A program made the position numbers and the translations under genes. This document shows, piece by piece, positions 26,207 to 35,292 of a stretch of 64,000 nt of DNA. Numbering within the stretch: position 1 is the stretch's first letter; the number at the start of each line of letters is the position of its first letter. This DNA comes from Microvirga tunisiensis (GTDB taxonomy: Bacteria; Pseudomonadota; Alphaproteobacteria; Rhizobiales; Beijerinckiaceae), in contig NZ_VOSK01000002.1 of NCBI RefSeq assembly GCF_009296175.1, positions 62,001 to 126,000 of the forward strand. The letters run 5' to 3'. Below the pieces are notes generated by a model. It searched no databases, was not told the DNA's origin, and worked only from the letters and a program-made list of their open reading frames with translations.

Positions 26207-27394
26207 ATGGCACGGCATAAATCGAAGCTTGCCCGAGCGCTGAATTTGAAGCCGCATGCCTACACGCTTTTCCGTCACCTCACGGCTCCTCTGCCCATCT
26301 CGCGGCATTGGCTGGGCTTCTATCCGGATATCGCGCCGCTCCCCGACCGGATCGACCGAATCAGCGAGTCCGTCGATTATCGCATCAGGCTCGCCGATCC
26401 GGCCTACAAGCCCGCCCTGGACGTTCTCGCCGTCCACAACTGGGATATCGTCAGGCCCCATATCCAGCATCGGGATCCCTTCCTGGTAAGGCGGTTCGTC
26501 GGGATCGTCCGGGACGTGATCGTGCCGGGGCATACGCTGACGCCTGTCGATCCCCAGACATGGTGTCAGATCGGTTTCGAGCTTTCAGGGCGCTCAAACT
26601 GGAATTTCGCCCATCCGGGCGCCGGCATCTTTTCCAGCCGCCGCATCGCCGAGCCGGCGATCGTCGTTCCACCTTTCTGGAACTACTGGCACCTGTTCCT
26701 GGAGCATCTGCTGCCGCTCATCCAAGCCGCTCGGCTGAGGGCCTGGGGGGATGAGACCCTAAAGGTCGTCACCAAATCGAAGAGGCCGCCCCTGATCGAT
26801 GCCGTCATCGACGGCTTGCGGGAGGAGGGCGCCAATCTCTCGGTTGTGGAGGTCGGGCCCCGCGAGAACCTGCAGATTGATCGGCTGCTCGTTGCGGTGA
26901 ACCAATGCCCGAACCTGGAGCGGATCTACGGCTTGGCCGAAGCAATCCCGACCGCCCGGCGGGTTTTCGCCGCCGCCTATCGGGAGCGCCTCCACACGAC
27001 AGGCATCGGGCCTCGCCTCTATATCAGCCGGCGCGGGACCAAGCTGCGCCAGATCGTCAACGAGGACGAGGTGATCGCCGGGTTGAAGCGGCTGGGTTTC
27101 GCGGTTCTTGAATCGAAATGGAACAATCATCCGGAACAGCTTGCCGCCTTCTCAGGGGCGGAGGTGATCGTCGGCGTTCATGGGGCCGGCATGACCAACA
27201 TCATGTTCTCGTCCCCCGGCACCAGAGTGCTGGAAATGTTCCCGAATAATCATCGCAAGACCTCCATGCTCCACCTCTCGGCGGAGCATGATCTGAGCCA
27301 TCAGCCGTTCTTCGGGTCGGACGAGGGACACAACCAGGCCTTTACGGTCGACGTGCCGCGTCTGCTCGAGCGGGTGGAAAGCCTGCTGGGCTGA
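26207..27394 (+). CDS. glycosyltransferase family 61 protein
   Basis: A 395-residue protein with the GT61 (DUF563) domain in its C-terminal two thirds. Motifs include VVPPFWNYWHLFLEHLLP near residue 160, RLYISRRGTK, and the family signature IVGVHGAGMTNIMFSSPGT. Bacterial GT61 proteins transfer sugars such as xylose or GlcNAc to surface glycans, but few have been characterised. The ATG at 26207 has GGAGAAG upstream. With the divergent GT4 and ligase genes it makes a small surface-polysaccharide locus without transport genes. Confidence 0.83.
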   Translation: MARHKSKLARALNLKPHAYTLFRHLTAPLPISRHWLGFYPDIAPLPDRIDRISESVDYRIRLADPAYKPALDVLAVHNWDIVRPHIQHRDPFLVRRFVGIVRDVIVPGHTLTPVDPQTWCQIGFELSGRSNWNFAHPGAGIFSSRRIAEPAIVVPPFWNYWHLFLEHLLPLIQAARLRAWGDETLKVVTKSKRPPLIDAVIDGLREEGANLSVVEVGPRENLQIDRLLVAVNQCPNLERIYGLAEAIPTARRVFAAAYRERLHTTGIGPRLYISRRGTKLRQIVNEDEVIAGLKRLGFAVLESKWNNHPEQLAAFSGAEVIVGVHGAGMTNIMFSSPGTRVLEMFPNNHRKTSMLHLSAEHDLSHQPFFGSDEGHNQAFTVDVPRLLERVESLLG

Positions 27395-27513
27395 ATTGTC
27401 AGGCTTGGCGGGATCCAAGCCCCTCCGGTGTGTGTTTGGCTTCAAACCGTATTGGATGTGCCTGCCAGAGGCTGAGACGCCGACGCGGCGAGGCATGGCG
27501 AGAAGGGGGCCAA

Positions 27514-28287
27514 GTGCCGCGAATCCTGACCTACAACGTGCACCGCTGCCTTGGTACGGACGGTCGGCTTTCGCCCTCACGGATCGCGGATGTCATCGCG
27601 GCTTATGAGCCGGATGTGGTCGCGCTTCAGGAACTCGACGTGGGACGTCTCCGGACAGGCGGGATCGATCAGGCCCATGCGATCGCGCAGGCGCTCGGAA
27701 TGCACGTGCATTTCCATGCCAGCCTGCGGGTTGTCGAGGAGGAATACGGCAACGCCATCCTGACCCACCGGCCGTCGCGGCTGGTCAAGGCGGAGGCGCT
27801 TCCGGGATGGATCCGCAGGCCGGACCTGGAGCCGAGAGGGGCCCTCTGGGCGTCGGTTCAGATCGGCGGCACCGAGGTTCAGGTGATCAATACCCATCTG
27901 GGTTTGCGCCGACACGAGCGGCTGGCCCAGATCGACACCCTGCTGGGTCCGCACTGGCTCGGCCAGCCGGCCTGCCGGGACCCGGTGATCCTTGTCGGAG
28001 ATTTCAACGCCACGCCCCGGTCTCGGGCCTATCAGCGCCTGGCTTCGCACTTGTCGGATGCTCAGGCGCAGAGCGGGCTTTCGCGGCCCAGGGCGACCTT
28101 TCCCTCCCGCTTGCCGATGCTGCGCATCGACCATGTATTCGTCAGCCGCTCGATCCGCGTCCTGCGGGTCGAAACGGTGCGGACGCCTCTCGCCCGTATC
28201 GCGTCGGATCACCTGCCATTACTCGTCGAGTTCCAGATCGCCCATGGCAAGGGGCATAAGCCCAGCCTTGCCCATGCACAGGAATAA
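27514..28287 (+). CDS. endonuclease/exonuclease/phosphatase family protein (YbhP-like)
   Basis: A 257-residue EEP-fold metal-dependent hydrolase. The active-site motifs are LTYNVHRC, QELDVG, VGDFNATPRS, RIDHVFVS and SDHLPLLVEF. I chose the GTG at 27514 with AGGGGG upstream; the frame opens earlier, but that part does not look like protein. The family includes DNA-repair nucleases, inositol-phosphate and sphingomyelin phosphodiesterases. It sits next to a UPF0104 protein and a ClsB-like phospholipase D, the same trio as E. coli ybhP-ybhN-ybhO, so a role in phospholipid metabolism is likely but not shown. Confidence 0.82.
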   Translation: MPRILTYNVHRCLGTDGRLSPSRIADVIAAYEPDVVALQELDVGRLRTGGIDQAHAIAQALGMHVHFHASLRVVEEEYGNAILTHRPSRLVKAEALPGWIRRPDLEPRGALWASVQIGGTEVQVINTHLGLRRHERLAQIDTLLGPHWLGQPACRDPVILVGDFNATPRSRAYQRLASHLSDAQAQSGLSRPRATFPSRLPMLRIDHVFVSRSIRVLRVETVRTPLARIASDHLPLLVEFQIAHGKGHKPSLAHAQE

Positions 28288-28393
28288 GGGACGCGCGAGG
28301 CAGGTGGTACGGATCACCGGGCTCTCCACCGCGTTAGCTCCATGGAGCGGAGCCGTTCGCCCCGAACGCGCGCAATGGGATCGAGGAGAGCGG

Positions 28394-29338
28394 ATGCGGA
28401 ACTGGAAATACGTGATTGCTGCGGCTGCCATCGGCCTTGCAGCCTTCCTGCTCTACCGCACGCTCAGCCGCTACAGCCTGGATCAGCTGATCGCCGCCGT
28501 CACGACCGTGCCCGTGCCAAGGCTCCTGGGGGCTGCCGGGTTCGCCGCTGCGAGCTACCTGTCCCTGACCTTCTTCGATTATCTGGCCCTGCACTATGTG
28601 AAGCGGCCGCTGCCTTATCGGAAGGCGGCCCTAGCCTCCTTCACCGCCTTGTCTCTCGGCCACAACATCGGATTGGCCGCCTTGAGCAGCGGCGCGGTCC
28701 GCTACCGTTTCTACAGCCGCTGGGGATTGAAGACGGGCGAGGTCGCCAAGGTGATCGTGTTCTGCGGCATCACCGTCGGGCTCGGCCTCCTGGTTCTGGG
28801 TGGCGCGGCGCTTCTGCTGCGCTCGGGGCTGGCGGTGGAGATCACCGGGCTCACGCAGTCGGTCGTCATCGCCTTGGGCATCGGCTGCCTTGGGCTTCCC
28901 GCTTCGTACCTGGTCCTGGCGGCCTTCGTACGGCGACCTCTGAGGATCAGGCGCTGGACCCTCGAGATGCCGCCCCTTCGGCTTGCCATCGGGCAGGTTC
29001 TGATCGGCTCCATCAACTTCGCATTCGTGGCGGCCTGCCTGCATCAGGCGCTCGCGGCCGTTGCCGACGTGGCTTATCCGGGCGTCGCATCCGTCTATGT
29101 GATCGCCAACGCGACGGCGCTCGTCAGCCATGTTCCCGGTGGTCTGGGGGTGATTGAGAGCGTGGTCATGTACCTGCTGCCGCAGAAGGATCTGATCGGG
29201 CCGCTCCTGGTCTTCCGGTTCGTCTATTTCCTCGTGCCGCTCGGCCTGGGAAGTATCCTGCTTGCGGTGACGGAACTGTTCTATCGACGCAGGAGCAGCT
29301 CCTACGGGGCCGGAGCCGGAATGGAGGCGAAGGCGTAA
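28394..29338 (+). CDS. UPF0104/lysylphosphatidylglycerol synthase-like membrane protein (YbhN-like)
   Basis: A 314-residue inner-membrane protein with about eight hydrophobic segments. The UPF0104 signatures TFFDYLALHYV, SLGHNIGLAALSSGAVRYRF and VSHVPGGLGVIE are present. The family shares the membrane (flippase-like) part of MprF but lacks its aminoacyl-transferase domain, so it may move lipids rather than modify them. The ATG at 28394 has GAGGAG upstream; the longer open frame back to 27992 overlaps the previous gene and is rejected. It lies between YbhP-like and ClsB-like genes and ends four bases from the convergent ClsB-like gene. Confidence 0.85.
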   Translation: MRNWKYVIAAAAIGLAAFLLYRTLSRYSLDQLIAAVTTVPVPRLLGAAGFAAASYLSLTFFDYLALHYVKRPLPYRKAALASFTALSLGHNIGLAALSSGAVRYRFYSRWGLKTGEVAKVIVFCGITVGLGLLVLGGAALLLRSGLAVEITGLTQSVVIALGIGCLGLPASYLVLAAFVRRPLRIRRWTLEMPPLRLAIGQVLIGSINFAFVAACLHQALAAVADVAYPGVASVYVIANATALVSHVPGGLGVIESVVMYLLPQKDLIGPLLVFRFVYFLVPLGLGSILLAVTELFYRRRSSSYGAGAGMEAKA

Positions 29339-29341
29339 GAG

Positions 29342-30847
29342 TCACTGCTTGCGGCGGCGGAACAGCGAGAGCGGTTCGAAGGGTTCGAGCGGATCCAGAA
29401 GTCCCGTGCCCGTTGCCGGCACATCCGGGCCGTCGTCCGACATGGCCCCGAACGGGCGAAGGCCGCGGAGGCCCGTATTGAGCCGCTCGATGGCCGCGAT
29501 GACGGACCCGCCATTGCTGTCGATAGCCCTGCCGAATGTCTCCGGATCGACCTCCAGATGCTCCGCGATCAGGCGGTTGCGAAGCCCAATGATGGTTTGG
29601 CGCATCTCCTCCGTCGTGGCCTCGATGGCGGCATCGCATTCGCTGTCGAGACCGATCGACCGGTTGTTCAGGTTCGAGGAGCCGATGCGGAGGAACACGT
29701 CATCGACAATGATGAGCTTGGAGTGGATCAGAACCTGGCATTCTCCGCCCTCTCCATTGGGAATGACGGGGTAATAGACCCGCAGCCGGTCCTGACGGTT
29801 GGATTTGCGCAGGCGGCGGATCAGCCGGTCGCGGTTGGTGCCCATGACAAGCTCCTCGGCCCAGCCGTGGGATTCATGGGTTTGGATGACGACGATTTCA
29901 GGACCATCGGGATTGGCGAGATGCCGTTCCAGAACGTCGCCCACATAGGGCGCCGTCATGTATTGCGCTTCGATGTAGATCGTCTTCCGCGCCGCCGAGA
30001 GTGCGTCCAAGGTCAGGGCCGCCGCCTCATTGGCGGCAGGCTGCTCTCCCCAGGCCGGATAGGTGCGGGCGATGGCAATCGGCGCATTGCGAAAATCCGG
30101 CGCGAGGTCGGGCGGCCAAGGGTCGGATCCGCTCGGAGAAGGCATGAGCTCCTCGCCGGCCGCAAACTTCCAGCGTTCATAGCCCACTTCGGCAATGGAC
30201 CGCGCAGCGTCGCCGTCCACGCCCATCTGAAGATCGTGAACCGGCTCGTAGATGCTTCCATCGTCCTTCAGCCGGGTCAGGTCGTTACAGGCATGGCGAT
30301 GAGTGTCCCAGCGCTCGACGGTCAGGTCCATACCTCCGACGAAGGCCAAGCTGTCGTCGATGCACACGATCTTCTGGTGATGGGCCGCATAGAGCGGATG
30401 ATGCGTGTCGAGCTTGAGCTGCAGGCGCGGATGGTTCTGCCAGTCGGCCCCAAAGATCAGCGGACCCGGCGCGCCCGGCGCATGGACGACGGCGACGCTC
30501 CACACGAGGATCCTGACTTCGAGACCGGGCCGCTCCTCGACGAGCGAGCGGAGCAGGGGGCCGAGCGGCGGCGAGTCCTCGGCGGGGACGTCAGGGCGCA
30601 GGCGGATGCTGCCGTCGAAATCCCAGCCGATGATGAGGATCGAGCGCTGGGCTTTCCGCAGAGCAGCTTCGAGATGGGCGAAGTAGGGAGCCCCGTCGAT
30701 CAGAACACTTGCTCTGTCGGCCTGAGCCACGCGCCAGCAGTTCCGCCCCGGATGCAGAATGGGGCCCGCAGGCGATCGCACCGCCTGGCGGGCGATGTCG
30801 GGTGCTTGCCGGCTCGTCGTTTCTTCCAGAAGTTGCACGTCAGCCAT
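29342..30847 (-). CDS. phospholipase D-like cardiolipin synthase (ClsB-like)
   Basis: A 501-residue PLD-superfamily protein with two HKD motifs: HHQKIVCIDDSLAFVGG near residue 159 and HSKLIIVDDVFLRIGSSNLN near residue 371. Both have the catalytic His and Lys. There is no N-terminal membrane segment, which is unlike ClsA and like ClsB. Family members make cardiolipin from phosphatidylglycerol and another lipid at the inner membrane. It converges on the UPF0104 gene, preserving the ybhPNO neighbourhood but with one gene inverted. An EcfG-like promoter motif lies about 24 bases ahead of its start. Confidence 0.85.
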   Translation of the reverse strand: MADVQLLEETTSRQAPDIARQAVRSPAGPILHPGRNCWRVAQADRASVLIDGAPYFAHLEAALRKAQRSILIIGWDFDGSIRLRPDVPAEDSPPLGPLLRSLVEERPGLEVRILVWSVAVVHAPGAPGPLIFGADWQNHPRLQLKLDTHHPLYAAHHQKIVCIDDSLAFVGGMDLTVERWDTHRHACNDLTRLKDDGSIYEPVHDLQMGVDGDAARSIAEVGYERWKFAAGEELMPSPSGSDPWPPDLAPDFRNAPIAIARTYPAWGEQPAANEAAALTLDALSAARKTIYIEAQYMTAPYVGDVLERHLANPDGPEIVVIQTHESHGWAEELVMGTNRDRLIRRLRKSNRQDRLRVYYPVIPNGEGGECQVLIHSKLIIVDDVFLRIGSSNLNNRSIGLDSECDAAIEATTEEMRQTIIGLRNRLIAEHLEVDPETFGRAIDSNGGSVIAAIERLNTGLRGLRPFGAMSDDGPDVPATGTGLLDPLEPFEPLSLFRRRKQ

Positions 30848-30870
30848 GTTCTCAAACGGAATATCTTACC

Positions 30871-30895
30871 AACCGGGGACTGAAGCCAAGGTTCC
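30871..30895 (-). promoter_or_regulatory. possible EcfG-type promoter of the ClsB-like gene
   Basis: Read on the minus strand this is GGAAC (30895-30891), 16 bases, then GGTT (30874-30871). The consensus of the alphaproteobacterial general-stress sigma factor is GGAAC-N16/17-CGTT, so only the first base of the -10 element differs. The leader before the start codon at 30847 would be about 16 bases. Confidence 0.45.
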
Positions 30896-30999
30896 GGGTG
30901 GAAACAGAGCAGGGTTAAAGCGTTGGCCCCGGTGGATCCAGCCCCAGCCAGGCCTGTGCGGTGGACTGCAATTCATCCCTTGGGATTTGGTGAAGCCTC

Positions 31000-31605
31000 G
31001 TGTTCGACTGGATTGTCAGCCTCATCGATAAGGCCGGATATGTCGGCATTGCTCTCCTCATGCTCCTGGAGAATATCTTCCCTCCGATCCCCTCGGAGGT
31101 GATCATGCCGCTGGCGGGCTTTTCGGCAGCCAAAGGAACGCTCAGCTTCGCCGGAGTGGTGATTTCGGGGACGATCGGTTCGCTCGCGGGAGCCTATTTC
31201 TGGTTCCTGATCGGCCGCTGGATCGGCCCGAAACGCCTGAAGCGGTTTGCCGGCCGGCACGGGCGCTGGCTCACGCTGCATCCCGATGAAGTCGAGCAAG
31301 CCAGGGCCTTCTTTGCCCGCTATCAGATCATGGCGCTGTTCCTGGGCCGCCTGATTCCGGCCATTCGCTCCCTCATCTCCGTCCCAGCCGGTGTGAACTG
31401 CATTCCGATCTCCACCTTCCTTCTGTGGAGTTCGCTTGGAACGGCTCTATGGACGCTTCTGCTGACCAGTGCCGGGTATCTGCTGCAGAGCCAATACGAG
31501 CGGGTCTCGGAATGGCTGAATCCGGTTTCGAACGTGATCTTTGCCGGATTGGCGATCTGGTACGCGTACAGGGTCATCCGTTTCAAGGCACCGGAGGCTT
31601 CCTGA
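31000..31605 (+). CDS. DedA family membrane protein
   Basis: A 201-residue polytopic protein of the DedA/SNARE-associated family. It shows the conserved ENIFPPIPSEVIMPLAGF motif in the first membrane region and the FLGRLIPAIRSLISVPAG motif (G-R-x-P-x-x-R) in the middle. The family includes undecaprenyl-phosphate and phosphatidylethanolamine flippases and affects membrane potential and drug resistance. The start is GTG. It faces the ClsB-like gene head-to-head across 152 bases, which adds to the envelope-lipid theme of this stretch. Confidence 0.9.
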   Translation: MFDWIVSLIDKAGYVGIALLMLLENIFPPIPSEVIMPLAGFSAAKGTLSFAGVVISGTIGSLAGAYFWFLIGRWIGPKRLKRFAGRHGRWLTLHPDEVEQARAFFARYQIMALFLGRLIPAIRSLISVPAGVNCIPISTFLLWSSLGTALWTLLLTSAGYLLQSQYERVSEWLNPVSNVIFAGLAIWYAYRVIRFKAPEAS

Positions 31606-31693
31606 TCCAGGTCGATGAAATCTTCATCTGGAAACGCTTCAACTCTGGGCAAACATTTGCCGCAGATTCGGAGTGCAGCCGTTGCTATTCACG

Positions 31694-31719
31694 GGAACTG
31701 CCTAATAATTTACACAGTT
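31694..31719 (+). promoter_or_regulatory. possible EcfG-type promoter of the DUF2934 gene
   Basis: GGAAC at 31694-31698 is followed after 17 bases by AGTT at 31716-31719. The general-stress consensus is GGAAC-N16/17-CGTT, so one base differs. It lies 98 bases upstream of the DUF2934 start. Confidence 0.4.
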
Positions 31720-31816
31720 CATATCCGACGAACGCGTAATCTTGTGACGGGACGTGAGACCGGCTCACTTGGCGTATCGTCTGGGCGAGGCATGGCAGCA
31801 CGATTGAAGGGTGATC

Positions 31817-32140
31817 ATGGACAAGGAACTCGAAGAAAGAATCCGTGAGCGGGCATATGAGCTTTGGATGCGGCACGGGAGCCTCCCAGGCCAAGCCGAT
31901 GAATATTGGTATCAGGCCGAGCGGGAGATCGTTGGGAAACGCGATCAGGATGCCGACACGCAGGACGCACCCCTCATCGATCCCGCGCCTTTGGGCATGA
32001 CGAGCATGACGGTGGACGAAACACTCTCCAGCCCGGCGGTGCCGAAGACCCGCAAGAAACGCAGCCCCGTCGCCGCGCCTGAAGGAGGCGAGACGCCGGT
32101 CGAGGCTCCGAAGCGCAGGCGCTCGACCCGCGTGACCTGA
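31817..32140 (+). CDS. DUF2934 domain protein
   Basis: A 107-residue protein. The first 40 residues form the DUF2934 domain (RIRERAYELWMRHGSLPGQ, then EYWYQAEREI), a short helical motif of unknown function that is very common in Rhizobiales. The remainder is a polar, proline- and lysine-rich tail (KTRKKRSP, then PKRRRSTRVT) that could bind nucleic acid. I chose the ATG at 31817 with GAAGGG upstream over the GTG two codons earlier. A stress-type promoter motif upstream suggests induction in stationary phase or stress. Confidence 0.75.
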   Translation: MDKELEERIRERAYELWMRHGSLPGQADEYWYQAEREIVGKRDQDADTQDAPLIDPAPLGMTSMTVDETLSSPAVPKTRKKRSPVAAPEGGETPVEAPKRRRSTRVT

Positions 32141-32293
32141 TCGAACGCTATGACGTGAGCCTTCGACCCATGCGGCCGGAGGCTCAAGGGGCAGGAGCAA
32201 AACTGACGCCGGAACACATAAGCGCGAACTTGCGGCCGGTTTCAGCGTCTACAGAACGGGGCAGGTGGCTGCCGTTGATGTGAGGACCCGGTC

Positions 32294-33577
32294 TTGCCGA
32301 ATTCCAGCGTTTCCTACGCACCTCTCTCCCGCCATGCGATGGCATATGTTCTGGCCGGTGGCCGCGGCAGTCGATTGATGGAGTTGACGGATATCCGTGC
32401 CAAGCCCGCGGTTTATTTCGGCGGGAACACGCGGATCATCGACTTCGCGTTGTCGAATGCATTGAACTCAGGCATCCGGCGCATCGGAGTAGCGACACAG
32501 TACAAGGCGCATAGCCTCATCCGCCATCTCCAGCGCGGCTGGAACTACTTCCGTGCGGAGCGGAACGAGAGCTTCGACATTCTGCCGGCGAGCCAGCGCG
32601 TGTCCGAGACCATGTGGTACGAGGGCACGGCCGACGCGGTGTATCAGAACATCGATATCATCTCGAGCATCGACCCCGAATACATCATCATTCTTGCAGG
32701 CGACCACGTCTACAAGATGGACTACGAGATCATGCTCCGGCAGCACGTGGACATGGGAGCCGATGTCACCGTCGGGTGTCTCGAGGTGCCGCGCATGGAA
32801 GCGACCGGCTTCGGCGTGATGGCCGTCGACGAGACGGACCGCATCATCTCGTTCCTCGAAAAGCCTGCCAATCCTCCCGGGATGCCCGACAATCCAAACA
32901 TGGCGCTGGCGAGCATGGGCATCTACGTCTTCAACACGAGGTTTCTTTTCGAGCAGTTGCGGCGCGACGCGGAAACTCCCGGCTCGAACCGGGACTTCGG
33001 CAAGGACATCATCCCCTATCTGGTTCAGCACGGAAAAGCGGTCGCGCACCGCTTCACGCGCTCCTGCGTCCGCTCGGGCGCCGAAGCCGGCGGCAGCGAT
33101 GCGGAGGCCTATTGGCGGGACGTGGGCACGGTCGATGCCTATTGGGAGGCCAATATCGATCTCACGGCGATCGTTCCGTCTCTCGACCTCTATGACCGAG
33201 ACTGGCCGATCTCGACCTTCTCCGAGACATGGCCGCCAGCGAAGTTCGTTCACGATGAAGAAGGCCGGCGCGGACACGCCATCAACTCGCTGGTCTCGAG
33301 CGGCTGCATCGTCTCCGGAGCCGCCCTGCGCCGGTCCCTCGTGTTCACGGCCGTGCATCTGCATTCCCACGCCGATGTGGAAGGGGCCGTCATTCTTCCC
33401 TTCGTCGAGATCGGCCGCAACGCCCGGCTGAAGAACGTGGTGATCGACCGAGGCGTGCGCATTCCGGACGGGTTGGTGGTCGGTGAGGATCCCGAAAAGG
33501 ATGCCCAGCGGTTCCGCCGCACCGACAAGGGCATCTGCCTGATCACGAAGCCGATGATCGAGAGACTGTCGGAATGA
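32294..33577 (+). CDS. glgC: glucose-1-phosphate adenylyltransferase
   Basis: A 427-residue ADP-glucose pyrophosphorylase that makes ADP-glucose from glucose-1-phosphate and ATP, the committed step of bacterial glycogen synthesis. The nucleotide-binding loop is [13 protein letters not shown] with KPAVYFGG, the catalytic region has [12 protein letters not shown], and the substrate motif FLEKP is present. A left-handed beta-helix C-terminal domain follows. The start is a TTG at 32294 with GAGGA upstream; the first ATG (32339) would cut into the nucleotide-binding strand. Its stop overlaps the glycogen synthase start (ATGA). Confidence 0.93.
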   Translation: MPNSSVSYAPLSRHAMAYVLAGGRGSRLMELTDIRAKPAVYFGGNTRIIDFALSNALNSGIRRIGVATQYKAHSLIRHLQRGWNYFRAERNESFDILPASQRVSETMWYEGTADAVYQNIDIISSIDPEYIIILAGDHVYKMDYEIMLRQHVDMGADVTVGCLEVPRMEATGFGVMAVDETDRIISFLEKPANPPGMPDNPNMALASMGIYVFNTRFLFEQLRRDAETPGSNRDFGKDIIPYLVQHGKAVAHRFTRSCVRSGAEAGGSDAEAYWRDVGTVDAYWEANIDLTAIVPSLDLYDRDWPISTFSETWPPAKFVHDEEGRRGHAINSLVSSGCIVSGAALRRSLVFTAVHLHSHADVEGAVILPFVEIGRNARLKNVVIDRGVRIPDGLVVGEDPEKDAQRFRRTDKGICLITKPMIERLSE

Positions 33578-35022
33578 AGCCTCTAAGCGTTCTCTCGGTC
33601 ACGTCAGAGGTCTTTCCCATCATCAAGACAGGCGGATTGGCCGATGTGGCCGGAGCCCTGCCGTCTGCGCTGGCGCAGGAGGGCATGACGGTCGTCACGC
33701 TCGTGCCAGGCTATCCGGCAGTTCTGAAGGCTCTGGAGCGCCCCGAAGTCCTGCATCAATATCCCGGCTTCTTCGGCGGAACGGCGCGTCTTCTGTCCGG
33801 CAGGGCGGGAGACCTCGACCTCTTCGTCATCGATGCTCCCCATCTCTTCGAGCGTTCTGGTTCACCCTATCTTGCGTCGAACGGCCGGGACTGGCCGGAC
33901 AATGCCCGGCGTTTTGCGGCGCTCGGGCGGGCTGCGGCCGATATCGGACAGGGACTGACTCCAGGGTTCGTCCCCGATGTCATTCATGCCCATGACTGGC
34001 AGGCGGGCCTCGTGCCGGTTTATTTGAGCCTCTCCGACGGCCCGCGCCCCGGCACGGTCATCACCATTCACAATATCGCTTTCCAGGGCATCTTCCCGGC
34101 CGATCTTCTCTTCGAGCTCGGCCTGCCCACCAGCGTCTTCACCGTGGACGGGGTCGAATATTACGGACAGATTAGCTTTCTGAAGGCCGGCCTGCAGCTA
34201 GCGGACCGCATCACGACCGTGTCCCCGACCTATGCCAAGGAGATCCAGACGCCCGAGGGCGGAATGGCGCTCGACGGATTGCTGCGCGCTCGCTCGAACA
34301 TCGTGTCCGGTATTCTCAACGGCATCGATGACAAGGTGTGGGATCCCTCGACGGACGCGCATCTTGCGCGGCCTTATGACCGCGACAACCTCGCGGCACG
34401 GGCGGACAACAAGAGGGCGCTGCAGGAGCGCTTGGGGCTGAAGCCCGATCCCGAGGCGCTCCTGTTCGGTGTCGTCAGTCGCCTGTCGGAGCAGAAAGGC
34501 CTCGACCTCGTGCTTGCGGGCCTCTCGCGGCTGCTCGCGGACGGAGCGCAACTGGCGCTGCTCGGAGCGGGGGACAAAGCACTCGAGGACAGCTTCCAAA
34601 CCGCGCGCATCGTCTATCCCGGTCAGGTCGGCTGCTTCGTCGGGTATGACGAAGCGCTGGCTCACCAGATTCAAGGCGGAAGCGATGCGCTTCTCGTGCC
34701 TTCGCGGTTCGAGCCCTGTGGCCTCACTCAGCTCTGCGCCATGCGTTATGGGAGCATCCCCATCGTCGCGCGGGTAGGCGGGCTGGCCGACACGATCATC
34801 GACGCCAACGAGATGGCCATCGCCACCGGTGCCGCGACAGGTTTCCAGTTCGGACCCGTCAATCTCGGCGCGGCTCTGGATGCGTTCGATCGAGCGAAGA
34901 ACCTGTGGCGCGACAAGAGTGCCTGGCAGCGCCTGCAGGAGAATGGCATGGGAGCCGATGTGAGCTGGCATCGCGCGGCGAGGCAATACGCCAATCTCTA
35001 TCGCTCCCTTCGCTCGCCCTAG
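33574..35022 (+). CDS. glgA: glycogen synthase GlgA (first copy)
   Basis: A 482-residue GT5 enzyme that transfers glucose from ADP-glucose to the non-reducing end of an alpha-1,4-glucan. It shows the N-terminal KTGGLAD motif that binds ADP-glucose, the HAHDWQAGL and [10 protein letters not shown] motifs, and the C-terminal nucleotide-sugar region [14 protein letters not shown]. Length and ends are normal. It is translationally coupled to glgC by a four-base overlap, forming the classical glgCA pair. A second glgA lies 12 kb away. Confidence 0.93.
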   Translation: MKPLSVLSVTSEVFPIIKTGGLADVAGALPSALAQEGMTVVTLVPGYPAVLKALERPEVLHQYPGFFGGTARLLSGRAGDLDLFVIDAPHLFERSGSPYLASNGRDWPDNARRFAALGRAAADIGQGLTPGFVPDVIHAHDWQAGLVPVYLSLSDGPRPGTVITIHNIAFQGIFPADLLFELGLPTSVFTVDGVEYYGQISFLKAGLQLADRITTVSPTYAKEIQTPEGGMALDGLLRARSNIVSGILNGIDDKVWDPSTDAHLARPYDRDNLAARADNKRALQERLGLKPDPEALLFGVVSRLSEQKGLDLVLAGLSRLLADGAQLALLGAGDKALEDSFQTARIVYPGQVGCFVGYDEALAHQIQGGSDALLVPSRFEPCGLTQLCAMRYGSIPIVARVGGLADTIIDANEMAIATGAATGFQFGPVNLGAALDAFDRAKNLWRDKSAWQRLQENGMGADVSWHRAARQYANLYRSLRSP

Positions 35023-35102
35023 GGCATCGGAGAAAAAGGGCCCCAGTTTTTGGGTGCGCTCCCCATCATGCTCCAGGTTTGAAGGCGTTCCGACCCATTT
35101 GT

Positions 35103-35190
35103 GTCATCACCGGTCTTGTGCCGGTGATCCCGATTGGTGAGGCGCTACGCCTTTCCGCATTGGGATGGCCGGGGCGAGCCCGGCCATGAC
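35103..35190. repeat. bipartite palindromic (REP-like) element
   Basis: Two hairpins are joined by a 36-base linker. The first is ATCACCGG-N7-CCGGTGAT (35106-35113 with 35121-35128). The second is ATGGCCGGG-N5-CCCGGCCAT (35165-35173 with 35179-35187). The ends form a short inverted repeat, GTCAT against ATGAC. It sits in the 270-base gap between convergent glgA and glgX, where such elements often act as mRNA ends. It looks like one copy of a dispersed family of the kind found between genes in Methylobacteriaceae and Bradyrhizobiaceae; I see no second copy in this window. Confidence 0.6.
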
Positions 35191-35292
35191 GGGGAGGGGG
35201 CATGACTGTCCTGAAACGTCTCCTGGCCCAATGTACGCAGCCGAATGCCTGCGTCGGTGAATGATGGATTCAGTTTTTGCACGATGCGCCCG

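Noticed and set aside
27992-28393. N-terminal extension of the UPF0104 protein frame
   Set aside because: It overlaps the conserved C-terminal half of the YbhP-like gene, and a good ribosome-binding site precedes the ATG at 28394.
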